Source: Spongospora subterranea f. sp. subterranea
Lineage: Eukaryota > Endomyxa: Phytomyxea > Phytomyxea > Plasmodiophorida
Length of the DNA: 64,000 nucleotides
Reading direction: 5' to 3'
Assembly (NCBI GenBank): GCA_049724395.1
Contig: JAUGWO010000037.1
Location: forward strand, 1 to 64,000
Shown here: positions 31,330 through 46,300 of the stretch, in pieces
Layout of the letters: every line of letters starts with the position of its first letter
Numbering within the stretch: the stretch's first letter is position 1
Position numbers and translations under genes: made by a program
The notes under the pieces: model-generated
Told to the model about the DNA's origin: nothing
Database searches by the model: none
Seen by the model: the letters and a program-made list of their open reading frames with translations, nothing else

Positions 31330-34300
31330 TCAATTTGGCGGATGAGATTGAACGACGAAATTCGGTTGTGATTGGACAGCGTAGCCGGGTTGGGAGAAGA
31401 CGGGCGCGCCTTGCATTGGATAGGCCGCCTGGGGCTGCATTTGATAGATGGGCTGACCCTGCATTGGGTACGCTGGCTGTCCCTGCATTGGGTACGCTGG
31501 CTGACCCTGCATAGGGTACGCTGGCTGTCCCTGCATTGGATACGCTGGCGCTCCCTGCATCTGATACACAGCCTGGCCCTGAATGGCGTACGCTTGACCA
31601 ACGGGCATCGCCATTCCCGGCTGCATCTGGTTCTTGACGTAAATCACCGGTTGGGCGTTGGGATTGGGGGCGTCCTGATGGGGGACGCTCGTTGCCGCTT
31701 CACGACGAGCCTGACGACGTTTGCAACGCCGATAGAGGATGATCAGGATTCCCAGGGCGGCGATGGCGGCGATGACGCCACCGATCGCACCGCCAGCGTT
31801 GCCGCCCGAGTCTGTCGTGGGATCGGGAGCTGGCGGGGGCGGTGGTCGGATGGGGAGTGAGGCCATTGCACGAGGACGACCAGGATCCGTCACCGCAATC
31901 GATCATCGCTTGTTGGGACGGGGGATACGATGAATCAACCGACAGCGAACTGTCCAGGCGAAGTTTACTCGATGGGTCGGCGATCTGCGCGATGATCTGA
32001 TTGGCAAGAATGGCGACGGTCGTCGCCGAACTGTCCGGAACAAGAACGAACGTGACGATGACACTTCCTGAAACCAAATCGGTGATCAACTGATGAAAAA
32101 AGAAGGCCAAGGGAACGGGATCCAGTACCAGGAGTGGCGGAAACTACAAAGATTCGCGAAGGGGATATGTTCAGGGCCGTCGCCAGCGACGCGGCAAACG
32201 CCGTCTTGAACGAAGCGATATTCTGTGCGACCTGGGTGAAGTTGAGCATCAGCCGAAGCGTGAGCGACACCGATTCGCGTAGGGCGTGGGTCGTTGGGGC
32301 AATCGACGCCGTCTATCATCAACTTGTCAGTCAAAAACAGGGGTGGGACAGATAGAGATGGCGCTATGCACCGTTGGGTTCTGAAGGACACTCTGTTTGA
32401 CGGTGGCGGTGGATTGGGCAGATTTCATGCGATAAACGGCCACGAACGCCGACGATGCTGACACACTACAGCTCACCTGTTGATCAATCTCAACAAACAG
32501 TCTCAACGTGAACGAAACGGTCAACGATGTCCAAACCTGGGTCAGCTCCGTTTGGGTCGTCGTCAGAACCGATGTCGTGTTCCAGACCTTGGTCTTGTTG
32601 TCAAACTGAAGGCACTTGACGCTGCAAGGAAGAGCGGTACAGGTTCCGTCGACCAAAGGCAGATCGACGACCACGGGTGAAGCCGGAACACCGCTCAACG
32701 CCATGAACGTCTCCGACATGACCCCGAATTGGACAACCGGGGAGACGGCCCCCAATATATTCGGATTGTTTAGTTGACCTACGACGGAAACCGGTCAATA
32801 TCAACGTCGTCAATGCGCTGACGACATCGTACTCTCAGTGAAGGCGTTGGATTTCTCAACGATCCCCCAGACGAACGTGTCGAGGGTGCGATCGATGGCG
32901 TAGAACCCGGATGGGACCGTGATCGACAGGCGGTAGTTTGGCGACGACGTGAACATTCGGGCGACGTCGGCCTTGAACGCGATCGGGTTCGTGTGCGCCA
33001 CAAATCGACGGGTGGTGGTGGAGGAGTTGGCGTATCCAGTGAAATCGTCCTCCTAATGAACACATTTTGAATATGTCGGATTGTTTGAGCTGGAATATGC
33101 CGAAATCGCCAAACCTGATTGACCAATAAACTGGCGCTTTGTGTCGTGATCACCGACAATCCGTTCGCGAATCGTTCAAACACTTTAGAGAAAAAAGTCT
33201 GGTGAGAAAAGGCGACGACGACGGCGATCTGTGAATTTTCGGGGAAAACGAACCTGTTTGATCCGGATTGGCGTTGATCGCCAGTAATCGACGACGAACA
33301 GCGAGATTGGGGCTCGTGGTCACGTAGAGATCGAACATCTGGAAGAGTTTATATCGCTCATCGGCTGGGAGTTCGGACGCAATCTTGACAGCGTTCACCA
33401 AGATCGCTGTGGACGGCGGTGTTGGGAATACGATATCTCGTTGGACGACGATAAACGCGGCTCACCTCGGGCGTCAGCGATCGTGATCGTGGGCGAGATC
33501 GGCATCGATAATGTGCTGTCGAGCATAACATTGGGGCTGACCAGGGTCTGGCAAGCGCTGAACGCCTTGTTCAGCTGGATCGCCACGAGCGGATTGGTCG
33601 AGTTGATCGTCGTCACCAGATTCATCACCGTCTCACAGCTGGCGTTGGCGATCCGATCGATCACCTCTTGCAGGGCGAACACCTAAAACCCCCAATCACC
33701 ATCCGCTGACACTGATCACAGACCACGACGACGAACCTTTGGAGAAACGGTGACCGTTCGCGTCACTTCCGTGAACGCGCCTTCCTCGTCGTAGATTTGC
33801 GCGAACACAACGCAACGACCGGTTGGACAGATGATGGAGCTGGTCGGCATTGGGGCTTGGGACGACACCGTCACCCGATCTGGAGCGCCCAAAGGTTTCG
33901 CCTTGTAGTATCTGTGAACGAAAACGGGCGGCACCCACTCAGCACACGATCATCGGATTGACAACGAACTCAACGGAATTACCCGAACGAGTACAGGAGC
34001 TGAACGCTGATGTCGTCGACCCAATTGAAGGCGGTGAGCGCGATCGGGGTTCCGGCGTCGACAACCGATTGGGAGACGTTGAGCGAGCCCGTTGACGGTG
34101 GGCTGTTGACGACCGTCTCGAAATAGGACGTCGCCGGCGCCGTCAATTCCAAACAGGAAACGGTCACCGTAAATCGGAGGAGATCGCCGCTGAATCACAA
34201 CGGAAACTCAGGGCGACGGTGAGCGGGGGATCGCGACAATCGCCCGAACCTGACGAACGTCATTGGATTATTGCAGGAACGACCTCCGACGCAAAGGGTC

Positions 34301-37300
34301 TGGCCAACGCCAACGGGGACGTCTTTCCCACCAGTTCCACTGCTCTTCAACGTCCACGAGTAGGAGCACGACGATTTCCAGCTGGGAATTTCGGATTCTG
34401 TCGAGGGGGTGTTGAGTTAGAAACAACAAGATTGACGAGTTCTTACGATCGCTTTTGACGATAACGGTGGCGGCCGATGCGGTGACGGAACTGGTCGGAT
34501 TGATACGGCCTGGAGCGGACGCGATCGTGATCTTCGGGATCGGGCTCGACACGATCTCGATAATGGTCTGGGTCGATTGCGATCGACCCGAGGCGTCGTC
34601 GGACACGGTCAGGTACATGGTGTAGATTCCTTTGGACGACCGACAACGGCGTCAATTGGAATATTTGGCGATTTCGATAGCGATAACCGACCTGGGTTCA
34701 ACGTCTGTCCAGGAAGTGTTAGAACGGGAACGGGCGAGAGCGATAGCGCCACTCCCGAGGGATTCGTCGCCGAATTCCCCAGCTCATCATAGCAATCCCA
34801 TTCGAAGGTGAGGCCGGTGTTGGAGCCGGCGTCGGGATCGGTGCTCTTGGACCCGTCCAGGACGATGGCGTCGTTGGCGAACAGCTGTCGCTGCAATCCC
34901 CCAGCGATGGAGGCGACGAGCGGCGACGCCCCGACCGTGACCGTGAAGGTGATGGAATTGTTGACCCGGCCATGGGCCACGAAACAAGTCCATTTGTAGA
35001 CCGAGTTGGCCACGAGAGTCGACGGCTGAACTGTGATGAAATTACGGCGATCGGACGCCGATTGCGGCAACGACTGGCCGAACCAGGTGAAGATCGCCTC
35101 CTTGAACGGGACGTCGGTGGCCATCCTTCAGGACGAACGGCGCCGAGCTCTTCACGACGCTGACGGCGCTGCTGCCGACGGCGTACACGATCGGGATCGC
35201 CTGGTCCGAGGTCGTCACGACCACGACCTGCTGTTCGCTGATCTGCCCGAACACGTTCTTGATGATGCAGCCGATCGTGTAGGAATCGCCCGGGTTCATC
35301 ACCGCCGCTAGCGCCTGCCAAACAAACCAGGATCAGGGGGCGCATCAACACGACGACAAGATGACGCTAGTTTACAGTGATCGTGCAAGGATCGCTGGGA
35401 AGTGTGGAGATCTCCAGGAAGTTGCTCGCCGACCAGAAACACCTGAGTTCGCGGCCGAAATCATTGGAACCGTAGGCGGTGAGCTGTAGGTTCTGGCCCA
35501 GCGATAATCGCGTTGGGCCAATGATGGACTTGACGCTGGGACGGCGGATCTCAACGGGAGCGCCCAGGACGGCCGATCCCGCGGCGAACACCGATGATCC
35601 AGGACAGACGACGAACGAGTTCTGACGGATCGAGATCGTGTCGTTAACGTTGGCCGACCAGCGTTGACCCAACGCTATGTTGACCGAACTGCTGGACGAG
35701 GTCTGGCAGAAGGCGCCGGAACCGATCAGGGCGACACTGTTCAGGGAAAGCAACGACGCGCAGTCGATCGATGTTCGGGACGATATCCCCAATGAACCTG
35801 AACAAGAAACGCGCTGAGATCGTTTGGCGACGAGGGGCAGAAAAACGGCGGCGGTCACCGTTGAACGAGAGCTCGATCGTGACCTTCTGGCCATTGAACA
35901 GGAACATGGCGCTAGAGAGCTGTGGGGGAACGGCCTCATTACAGGCCGGATCGAGCTGGATCAGCATCTGGCTCCGAGAGACGTCCTTGTAGGTTGGAGG
36001 AGTGGCGAACACGTCCTGGATCTGAACGATCAACGAGTTCTGTGTGATTTGACCGTATTCGGTCGTCTGGAACGACACGCCAGCCAGGGCGGTTTGCACC
36101 AGGTTCAGCGGCCCTTTCATCGTGATCTGGCGAAGAAACGCGATGTCAGCGCCGGAAGTGGCGGGATCAATCGTGGCCGATTGCCGACCTGTCGGGCCTC
36201 GGTTCCAAATGAGGGATTATAGGAGAGACCTGGCTCAGCTGAGTCGACGATAGTTTCACCTTCGATTGACGAGCGCCGTTGGGCAGTGTCTGGCCCGCTT
36301 CCCCAGCAATTATCTGGACCTGTTCGGGGGTCGGGCGATTTCAGCGTTGAGTTTCGAACATGAACAAACGGCAGTGGGATCACCTCGACAGTGTTGTTTT
36401 CGGCGTCGAATGCCCAGATTGGGATCGGGGCGACCTGAACCCAGCGATTCGCCTTATAGGTGACCGAGGACGTCAAATTGACACCTGGTGATTCCTGTTG
36501 ATGGAAAACGAGCTCAGTTCCGGAATCGTTCTCGAGATGAGGGTTTAGGGAGTGCGGAGCGAAACCTTGACGAATATCACGAAGACCGAGACGTCGAGCG
36601 TGGCCAGGACGATGCCGTTCGTGTTCGAGACGCTAATCGAGATGATGTCGTTCCCCCGGAAATGGGTCTTGCCCGTATAGCGCATCTCCTTCAGCTGAGC
36701 GATCAGTTTCACGGCCGATACCGACGCCCTGATCGTGGACGATGTGACGCCCTGGTAGATCAGGAACCCATTGCTGAAAACGGGAAAAACACAAACGGGG
36801 CGATGTCAACGACGGAACAGAGTTAGTGAAACCGATCGGTTCGATCCGACCTGGCCGTGGCCGTGAAGTTCAGGACCGTATTCGGCAACGAACCCGTCAC
36901 CTGCGATGACGACGAGAACGCCATGAACTTCAACGGGGCGATCGTCCCCTGTAATAGCGACAGGACGCCGCCGCTGAACAGGAACACCTTGGTCTGATCG
37001 GTCTGTTGACCGCCACCACCGCCTCCCGACGGTTGCGGCGCCTGACAAACATTCAGCGACATTTGCGGTCGCGGCTGAAAAAACGGATCCGATTACCGCA
37101 GTGGGGACGAACTCGCCGAAATTTCCAGTGAGGACGACGCACGACGAGCTGATCTTGGAGCCGACGATCTGGGTGATGGCGCTGGCGCACGCTTGCGTTG
37201 GCTTCGGTGAACCACCGTTGGATGAACCTTTAACGGTGTAGATCAGACTCGACGACGACTCCCATTGGGCGGTCAGGTTGAGGTTGGCGAACAGCGCCCC

Positions 37301-40300
37301 GATCAGACCGCTCGCTGGATTGTACGCGTAGATGAAGGGCGTTTGCGATTGCGCATCGCCATCGAACCCGATCGTCATCGTGTCCCCACGACCGTAGACG
37401 TTGTCGGCATTGGTCGGGTCCGACGCTGTGAACGACTTCACCAGCGCCTGACGGGCGCTCGTGGTCCCGATCACCTCGCTGGTCTCAACGCTGGCCAGGT
37501 CGTTGACGTCCCGGACCGACGCCGTCATGTGATAGGTCGTCTTCTCGTTCAACTGGTTCAACGTGATCGAGTAGAGGGCGTTGGGCGAACTACAGGGGAA
37601 TCCGAACGCCATGTTCGTCCCGTACGTGATCTGACAGGATTTCAAGGCGGCGCCGCCGACCGTGATCGCCGGGGTCTGAACCACCAGCGAACACGACGAC
37701 GAACCGCAGGTCGTGATCGAGAACGACGCGGGTCGATCGGGGGCGTTGCTCAAGGTCCGGACGTCGACCGCGATGGAGAACGGCGACATGTCCATTGTTG
37801 GGGTGTCGTAGCGCCACATGATCGAATAGGTCGTCTTCGGGTTCAGCGACTGAATCACCGCTTTCTGGGCGCCGCTGCCCTGGGAGACGATATCCTGTCC
37901 ATGGAAATTTCGTTGGTGAATTCGTGAACGAGGAAAACGGCGACGATATCGGAACTGACGCGATACGTTTGAGCGACGGAATCGGTCACACGAACGACGA
38001 TGTTCTGGGCGTCAATCGGCAATCCCGGGAGGAGGACGTTGACGACGGTGGCGGATTTGCTCAGGATCGTGATCGGGAACGGCTGGAGCACCGAGAGCCT
38101 CGGGGAACTGTAGCGAACCGACAGCGATGGTGGGCTCTGGGACACCGATCCCGATTGCGATTGGAAACTGGTGACAACGTAGAGCTGGACGGTCTGGCCC
38201 GGGGGGACGACCGAGTTCAGGTCGAAACGGGTGTCGGAGATCGGGCCCCACGATAGTTGGGATATGGCGCCGTCCTGGGCGACCTTGAATATCGAGTACC
38301 AGACCGGGGTCAGGGTCGAGTTGTTGGACCAGGTCAGCGATGTGCCCGTTGGTGTCGACACGATCGGAGGGGGAACGGCCACACGAGCGTTATCCGATAG
38401 GCACTTGCTCTGGAACGATAGAACCTGTGAACGAGGGCGAGATATCAGATGAACATTTTGGATGAGCAACGGGGGGCGCCGTTCACTACATTTACTGGCG
38501 ATAATCCAGTGGTCGAGTAGAAATCGCGTCCACACTTGGTCAGATACTGATCCAGCTCGAACGCGCACGATTCCGAGCAGGGGCTGGTCGGGAATGACGA
38601 TCCCATGATCTGGCATTTGGCCAAGACGGTGGCGATCCGTCCTGGTTGACAGCTCTGATCACAGCTGGACACGGTTCGCGACAACTGCTGTTGCTGAAGG
38701 AACACACAAAGACGCAACGGTTGAATTACGAGCTGAACGGTGATGACGAAAAGGGACCGACCAGCGATTGTAGTGTGAGGAGATCACCGCCCGACGCCAA
38801 TGCCAATTTCGGTTGAACACAGGTCGAGAGGTGCGAACGCATCGCGTCCTGGCACGATGGCGAACACGACGCGATTGGCGAAGTCTGCGGGCACAGGTCA
38901 ACGAACGACCTTCCAGTGATACAGGACGACGCCGAGCACGCCAGCTGTGTTGTCGCCTTCATGGCGTTGGCCTGTTGGCAGATACTGGACGTGGCCTGGT
39001 CCGGGTTGCGGCAGCCTCGCGCCACGATCGTGTCGTTTAGCGCCATGGTGACGTCGCAGGCCCCGGCCGGCTGGGTCTTGGCCCAGGCCAGCGCCGCCGT
39101 GCAATCGGTCTGGATGAACTTGGCGGTCGGATCGCTGTTCGGGTCCATACACCTCGACACGTTCAGCATCGCCTGAATACAGGGGATCGACGACCGATAG
39201 CACAGAACGTTCCCCAGGGACGTGTACTGGCTGGATGGGTCGAAATTCGTCGCCGACGTCGACCCGAATAGCAGACCGCATTGGCCGGACGCCGAGAAGA
39301 TCGTGTCTTTACAGGTGAACGGATCAGCTCGCGTTGACGATTGCGCACAGGTCGCGTTGGAATCCAACGCGTTTTGGGTTTTTAGTTTCAGGCAGAAGTT
39401 GTAGCGGGTGGAGCTCTTCAGACCGTATTGAGTTCCTGAACGAGATCAAAAACCCGAATTAGAACAGATTGATTGACCCGATTGAGGATTGTGGCGCCAG
39501 AACCTGTACAACCGGTGCTGGTGCAACCGCCCATTGGCGATATCCACGAATCCGACTCGAAATTCGATCCCAACGAGGTTCGAGCGCCGTTGGAGTCCAA
39601 TGGCCAATAGCGTATGAACGGCTGGGGAATGTTGCCGACCTGACCGGAACTGGAATATCGCAGGGAGAAGCCCATGGACGTGACGCCCATCGTATCGACC
39701 TTGAGCGACGTAATCGTGGGTGCCGGCAGCACCACGATCGCGTTCGCCTTGGCTCGCAGCGCCAGGCAGTTGTCGATCCCGGCGCTGAGCACGAGCCAGA
39801 CGCGATTCGCCAGGAACTCGGCCTGTTGGATATTGGGCGAGGGCCCATCGGAATCGGCCAGAACCAGACTGTAAAGCTGGTCCTCGTTGGGCAATATCTG
39901 GGACGATATATCCTGGTTCAGGTTCAGACCGTAATTGGTCAGGACGTGGTCGAGATGGGCGATCATCGACGTGAAACTGTTCTGCAGATCGGTGGTCGTC
40001 AGAGGTTGACCCTGGGTCGACGACCAGACCAGGATCGAACTCAGGTCGCGGTTCAGACGATCCAATACCGACGATTTCAACGACAGCGAGAACGACATCC
40101 CGTTGGTGTCGCTGAGACAGATTCCCTGAATTGGAATATCGGACCCTTTCGGGACTGGATATGCCGATCCCGACGACGAAAACCTAATGGAAAAAAATCG
40201 GTGACATCGGGGCGATTTGTCAATGAACAAGGGAAACGCACTTGGAGCAATCCGAGGTCATTGACGTCCAGATCTGATTGACAATGTTCCAGAGGAATAG

Positions 40301-43300
40301 CGATTGATCGAGCGTTGCGGTAGACGAAAGGGCGAACATTTCCCGGGTCGGCAGTGATTGTGGGAAGAACAGCCTGTGGAACAATGATCAGTTTTGAACC
40401 GCGCTGGGGAAGGGAGGAGAGATCTGAAGGGCGGGAGGAGTTCCTTACTGGGAATTGTTCAAAGACGATAGACCCATGGCGATGAAGGTCCTGGCCTGGT
40501 TCATGGTGAGAGAGTGACTCGACAACTGATCGAGCGGAATCGCGCTCAGACGCGACAGAGTCCTTCTCACGACCGATACCGACACGATCTCGCAGAATCG
40601 TCCCTGAGCAGAAATCGTGAGAAAAACACGGGTTGAACGTTCGGCGATGGATGTTTTAACCAGGGGCGTAGGGCTGGATCCGGTGCCGATTGGACTTGGC
40701 GATTTCAGTCCACGACAAAGGTCGATCTGGGTTTGCCAGAAACGCCAAACCGTGTTCGATAGGAGATCCGCTTGGATGAAGACCGACAGATCATTAGAAT
40801 CGGTGGCGAATTCGTTCCAGAGGAGCGTGTAGAGCTGGTTCTGGTTCGGGATCGACGCGATGTCCTGATCGAGGTTCAGTTTCGACGCGGCGAGGACGTT
40901 GCCCAGACGCTGGAGCATCGTGGCGTAGCCGGTGGTGATGTCGGTCGGCGACACAGTGATGCCCAGCGAGCTCAAATACGTCACGAGCGGGTCGCGGTTG
41001 GCGTTCAGACTGTTCAGCACCGCCGTTTGCGTCGACGACGAGAACGCGACGCCGTTGGTGTTGAGGAAGCAGAGACCGGAGACGGGGAGATTTGACCCGA
41101 GAGGGATCGGATAATCGGACAACTTCATCGATTGTCTCGCTCTGTTTCCGCGAATATGGGGTTTAGGTCGTCGAACAGTCGGTGAACGTGAAATTACCTG
41201 GAGCAATCGGACTTCATCGAGGCCCACACTTGATTGACGAGCGGGAACAGGATCGATATCTGGAACGATGTGGCACCCGATCGGGAGGCGAATGATGTCT
41301 GGGTGGGCAGGGATTGTGCCGAGATGAACCTGTTTAATGGAGATGAGGTTGGGGGAAACGAGATGACGATGACGAGCAATGAGGACGACGTACTGGTCGA
41401 CGTTGAGACTGGAGATACCGGTGGTGATCAGGCGGATCGCATCAGACTGGATCATGGTCAGTTTCGTGAGGACGGTGCTGTTCAACACATTCGGCAGACG
41501 GAACAGGGTGCGATTGTAAACCGTTGACGACATCGCCTCGCAAAACTGGAAGGAAAAACAAACAGCGAATTAGGCGCGGGAGATCACAGAACTCGGTTCT
41601 GGGGGATTTACAATGGGATCGCCAGATTTGGGGGAATTTGATGGGGAATTGTTATTCCCATTGCTGGGACAAAGCTCAGAATTAGACGATGAACGCGATG
41701 GCAACAGACGAACAACAGATTACATTGTGGCGCAATCCTGCATCGGTTGATTGCTACTCCAAGCGAAGACGATGACGCTGGCGATATCGTTGGCCATCTT
41801 CTGCTGATTGTTGACCAACATCAGCAGCTGAGTGGCCAGGTCATCTTTCGACGGCAACATCTCCTTCGTCAATCGGAACGGGAACATCGACGCCCAGAAC
41901 CGGGAATTCGCCCAGGTGCGGAGGACTGACGTCGCCTGACCGATATCGACCTGGACACCTGATCGCCAACATTAACGATCTCAATCGATGTCCATTCCAG
42001 ATTGATTACCCAACGAGCTGGAGGCGATCGACAATCCATTAGCGACATTGTTGACAAACACTGAGCTGGACGACGCCGAGAAGCACATCGACGGCGTCGG
42101 CATTGCCCTGAAAAACACAAAAATTTTTGTTCAGTCGGTGGTGTAATGACGAACGCGAGGCGATATCACGTTTGGGGACCAGAACAGGAACCAATGCCCA
42201 TCCGACGCCACGAGTCCCAGATGGCGGCGCTCGTGTCCCGAGCGGATTCGAACGTGAACCAGGGGTCGGGACATCAGCATCAGCGTCAGCGCCATCGTGT
42301 CGGGAAACTGGTCGACCGATGTCGACACCATCAGCGACATCCTGTTGGGGAAACCCACAAAACGGTGTGTCAACGACAGCGAGATGTGGACGAACAAGTC
42401 GGCGGGCACCGACTTGGACATGGCGTTGCGTTTGTTGATCTCCGGGTAGTTCGGGGGGAGCGCTGATAAAGTTCGGTTCAGGAACAGAGACGAATCGGCT
42501 TTGAAACTGGAGAAACGGATCAGGGTTCGTTGGAAAAAGGGAAGGTGTTTGAGATCAGGGGGGAACGCACCAGAACTGCTCGTTGAAGAAGGTGTTGTGG
42601 AACTGAGGACATCCAGCGCCAATAAACGATAGGGAACGGTATAAGGCGTATATTAATGTGGTCGACTCCTGATCTTGTAGACCATACGATCGCAGCGTCG
42701 GGCGCATTCGACTGAAACTCGGAAACGACAAATGGGGCTGGAGAAGAAATTGAGCGGATCATTCTGGGAACGAGCGCTCGGCACTTACCAGGTCGCCTTG
42801 TTTCACGTAATCGATAAGACATTTGAGGGCGTTTTGGAGACGGAATGAGGGATCGGAACCTAGGTCGCATTGGCTGGGAATGTTATTGGACGAACCTTGA
42901 GGGAATGGGGACAACTGCATGGAACCGAATGAGGAAGGGTTGGGAGGGTTCGATGGGAAGAATGAGATTTGGGGTTGGTTGAACGAGGAAGGGTTCGGGC
43001 CATTACTCATTGATTGTGGTTGAAACGATTGGGACACGAACGATGAGAGATTCGGGAATTTAGTCGCAGATCCAAACTGGGATGAACCCGATGGCATCGG
43101 CGATGAGAACATTTGGGAAAGGAATGGCGAAGATGGACCGGGACCTTTTGAGGAAAACGGCTGGAACGATGGCGAGAAGGAGGATGGACCAGGACCCATC
43201 GAGGAGAACGGCTGGAACGATGGCGAGAAGGACGAAGGACCGGGACCCATCGAGGAGAACGGCTGGAACGATGGCGAGAAGGACGAAGGACCGGGACCCA

Positions 43301-46300
43301 TTAACGAGAACGGCTGGAACGATGGCGAAAACGATGACGGACCAGGACCCATGGAGGGGAACGGTTGAAATGATGGCGAGAAGGACGATGGACCAGGACC
43401 CATTGACGAGAATTGCTGGAATGATGGCGGAGGGATATTGGGGGACGAACCTGTGCCCATTGGTTGACCATTCTGTGGCGGCTGATAGTTCTGATTGTCG
43501 AAACTGTAAGGGATCGATACCCGACCGGATTGGATATCGTTGATAGCGTTGGTGGTCATGGCGACAATCTGATCGTAAAACTGTGGCCCGGTCGTCGTGT
43601 CTGGAACACACAATTGGGACACGATCGGGACATCAGACGCCGTGTCATTGTTCTGAAACAGGGTGGAAAAACAACACAAGATCAGGGGGACTGGAGTGGG
43701 AGATAGACGAGATCGTACCTGAAACCCAATGATCGTGGGAATGAGATCAGTGCAGAAGGAGGAGACGGTTTGAGGGCCATAATGATTATCAGGATCGGAC
43801 AGAAGAGTTCTAAAACACGACAACATCGAGGGAATAGTCTCGTGCTCAGCTGGCGCACTCGAGTTCAGGTATTTCAGCGCATTCAACCACCTAGTCGACG
43901 CCGACAGAAAATCGTCGATCTTCAGCCCCAGATCGATTTCATCGACCGCAAAGACCGGGTACAGTCGTTTAGCCGCTGCAAGTTTCGAGGGGAACGACGC
44001 CCGAAGGATCGAGAGATACTCTGACGAAGTCTGACCGGGAGCGTAGGGCAAACTCGAGATGGGAAGGGCAACGCTAGCGGAAGCGTTGGCCAGCTGACAT
44101 GACGACAAGAGCAGTGCCAGAGTAATATTCGCCACGATCGAGGCCTGAGGCAACGGCAGATCCGGCGACATGAAGGTCTTGGCCAGAACGGTGAACGAAG
44201 GGAACGGCGCCAGTGAAACTGTGGCCAACGTGGAGTAGTTGGCGGATATGAACGAGTTGAGTCGGGCGATGGCAGCGCCCTTCGGAATCCCACTGCCGTC
44301 GAGCAAAAACGCCATCTTGCCAATCATTGATGCCCGCCAACGGTCTGATGGCGTCGAGGCGATGCACGAATGCAGCTTCTGTAGGGCCGGCGTCTCTGTC
44401 GACCTGAATCTGAACAACGACAATCGACATCAGGTGTTTCGCCACGACAACAATGGGGGGAAACCGACAGTTTCGAAGAATCGACTGGGGTGAACCCGAG
44501 CGACGTCGGACAGAACTTGTACTCGAGGACCGCCGACTGTTCTCGCCACGCTTGGGCGATGGCAATCGCATCCGGATCTGAACAGACGGGGCAGGGATCA
44601 GTGACGAATGACGTTGGTCTGGACGAGGGGTAATCGTACATCCCCGGAACTGCAGCTCCGCCTGAATCCAATCCGATTCCGGCAGAGAATCCCAGTTGAT
44701 CACCGCGCTCGTGTTGAACCCTTCGCTGGTCAGGACGGTCCTCAGGTTGGCGACGGCCTAAGCCAACAACAGTTCAGGCCCCGAAAGCAACGGCGACAGC
44801 TCCCGGTTGATACGTTGGGGAAGTTGATCTGCGCGGTGGACGGCGAGGTCTGCATCCCGTCGATCAGTTTCTGAATGTATTGGCTCCTGGTCATCGTCAG
44901 AACGGCGTTCGGATCCCCCTGTTTCCGTCGTCGATCGACGTCGCTCATCAGACACGTCGTCGGGTCGAAGAAATTTCCCCCATGTCCACCACATGTGGGA
45001 AACCCTATTGAAAACCATTCTCAACGGTCCGATCGACATTCTCCCTAACCGCATTTCGAGCAATTACCTTTGGATTGACAGGTGGTGAAGTTCCTTGTCA
45101 GAATTCCCTCGAACACGATGTGGCTGATGGTGCTATAGGCCATGAGCGACCCCATGGCGCTATCGGCCCAGGGATTGTCCATGTAACGGGACACAGCAAT
45201 CTGTTGCAATGCTGGCAATGTTGGCAATGTCTTATGGGAGAGCGTGACGTCGTGGAGATAGGACAGGTCGGCGAAAAACTGGGCGGTTTGGTTGGGAAAA
45301 AATGCCAGAAAGGGCGCGATCTGACGCTCCAGCAACTGTTGAACAGAGGGCATCAGATCGGCAACGTCGTTCTTGAGAGTTTGCAGGAACGCGGCGCCGG
45401 TCATGGTTTTGGACGCGCACAGCAAACAGAGATCAATTCCATCGCTACGACTGGCGATGTACTGATAACCGCCATTGTTGGAATTGAAAGACGGTCCAGG
45501 AGTTGGGATTTGCGATTGCCTAATAGGATAATCAAATTTGGATCGTGAACTGATTCTTCAGGGAAAACGCACTGATATCCGCACGATCGGATCCCGAACT
45601 GGCGCCATCCGTTCCAGATCAGGGCGCTGGCCTTCTTGGCCACATCGTACGAGAGCGTCGGGTCCTGCAATAACAGTTGGGCGAGCTGATCGGTCGACGG
45701 GAACTGATCGATCGTCCGGTAGGGCGACAATAACGCCATTGACAACAGTCTGAACAACGTCCCTGAAACTCCATTTCACTGATAATCGTTGTCAATTACC
45801 TGTCCCAGGCGCCTTGTTTCTGGGGCTGAGTAAAACTGTTAGGAAATGACGACCAAGTTCGATTGAAGAGCGCAGAAGAGTCGGCGTTGAAGCTGTTGGG
45901 ATATCAGAGAACGAATGGGAAAACAGTGGAGGGAGAGAGGTCAAACCAGAGCGGTTCGTAGAAGAAATCGAATCTGAAATTTGGGCAACCGGATCCAATT
46001 GCGGCCGTCGCTTTGAACAGAGCGTATACGACGGTCAACGACTCCTGATCTTGTAATCCATAGGATCGTAGAGTGGATAACGATCGAGACAGACTCGGAA
46101 GCGCCAAATGCGACTAGAGACTCGGGGTCAGTTTGTGGGAAAGTGGGAGGAGAGACCAGTTTACGAGATCGGTTTGGGGTATGAAGGAAAGGAGACAGTT
46201 CATGGCGGTCTGAAGACGTAATGATGAGATTACGTTGAGATCGCATTTGGGGGGAATTGAACTTGGAGAAGGAGATGAATTGATCTCCAGAGCGATAAAT

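Noticed and set aside
34719-35351. A 210-residue Arg/Ser-rich minus-strand frame, and several long plus-strand frames over 36-46 kb
   Set aside because: They are shadows of the giant gene's exons. Their Arg/Gly-rich composition reflects the high GC of the real codons.
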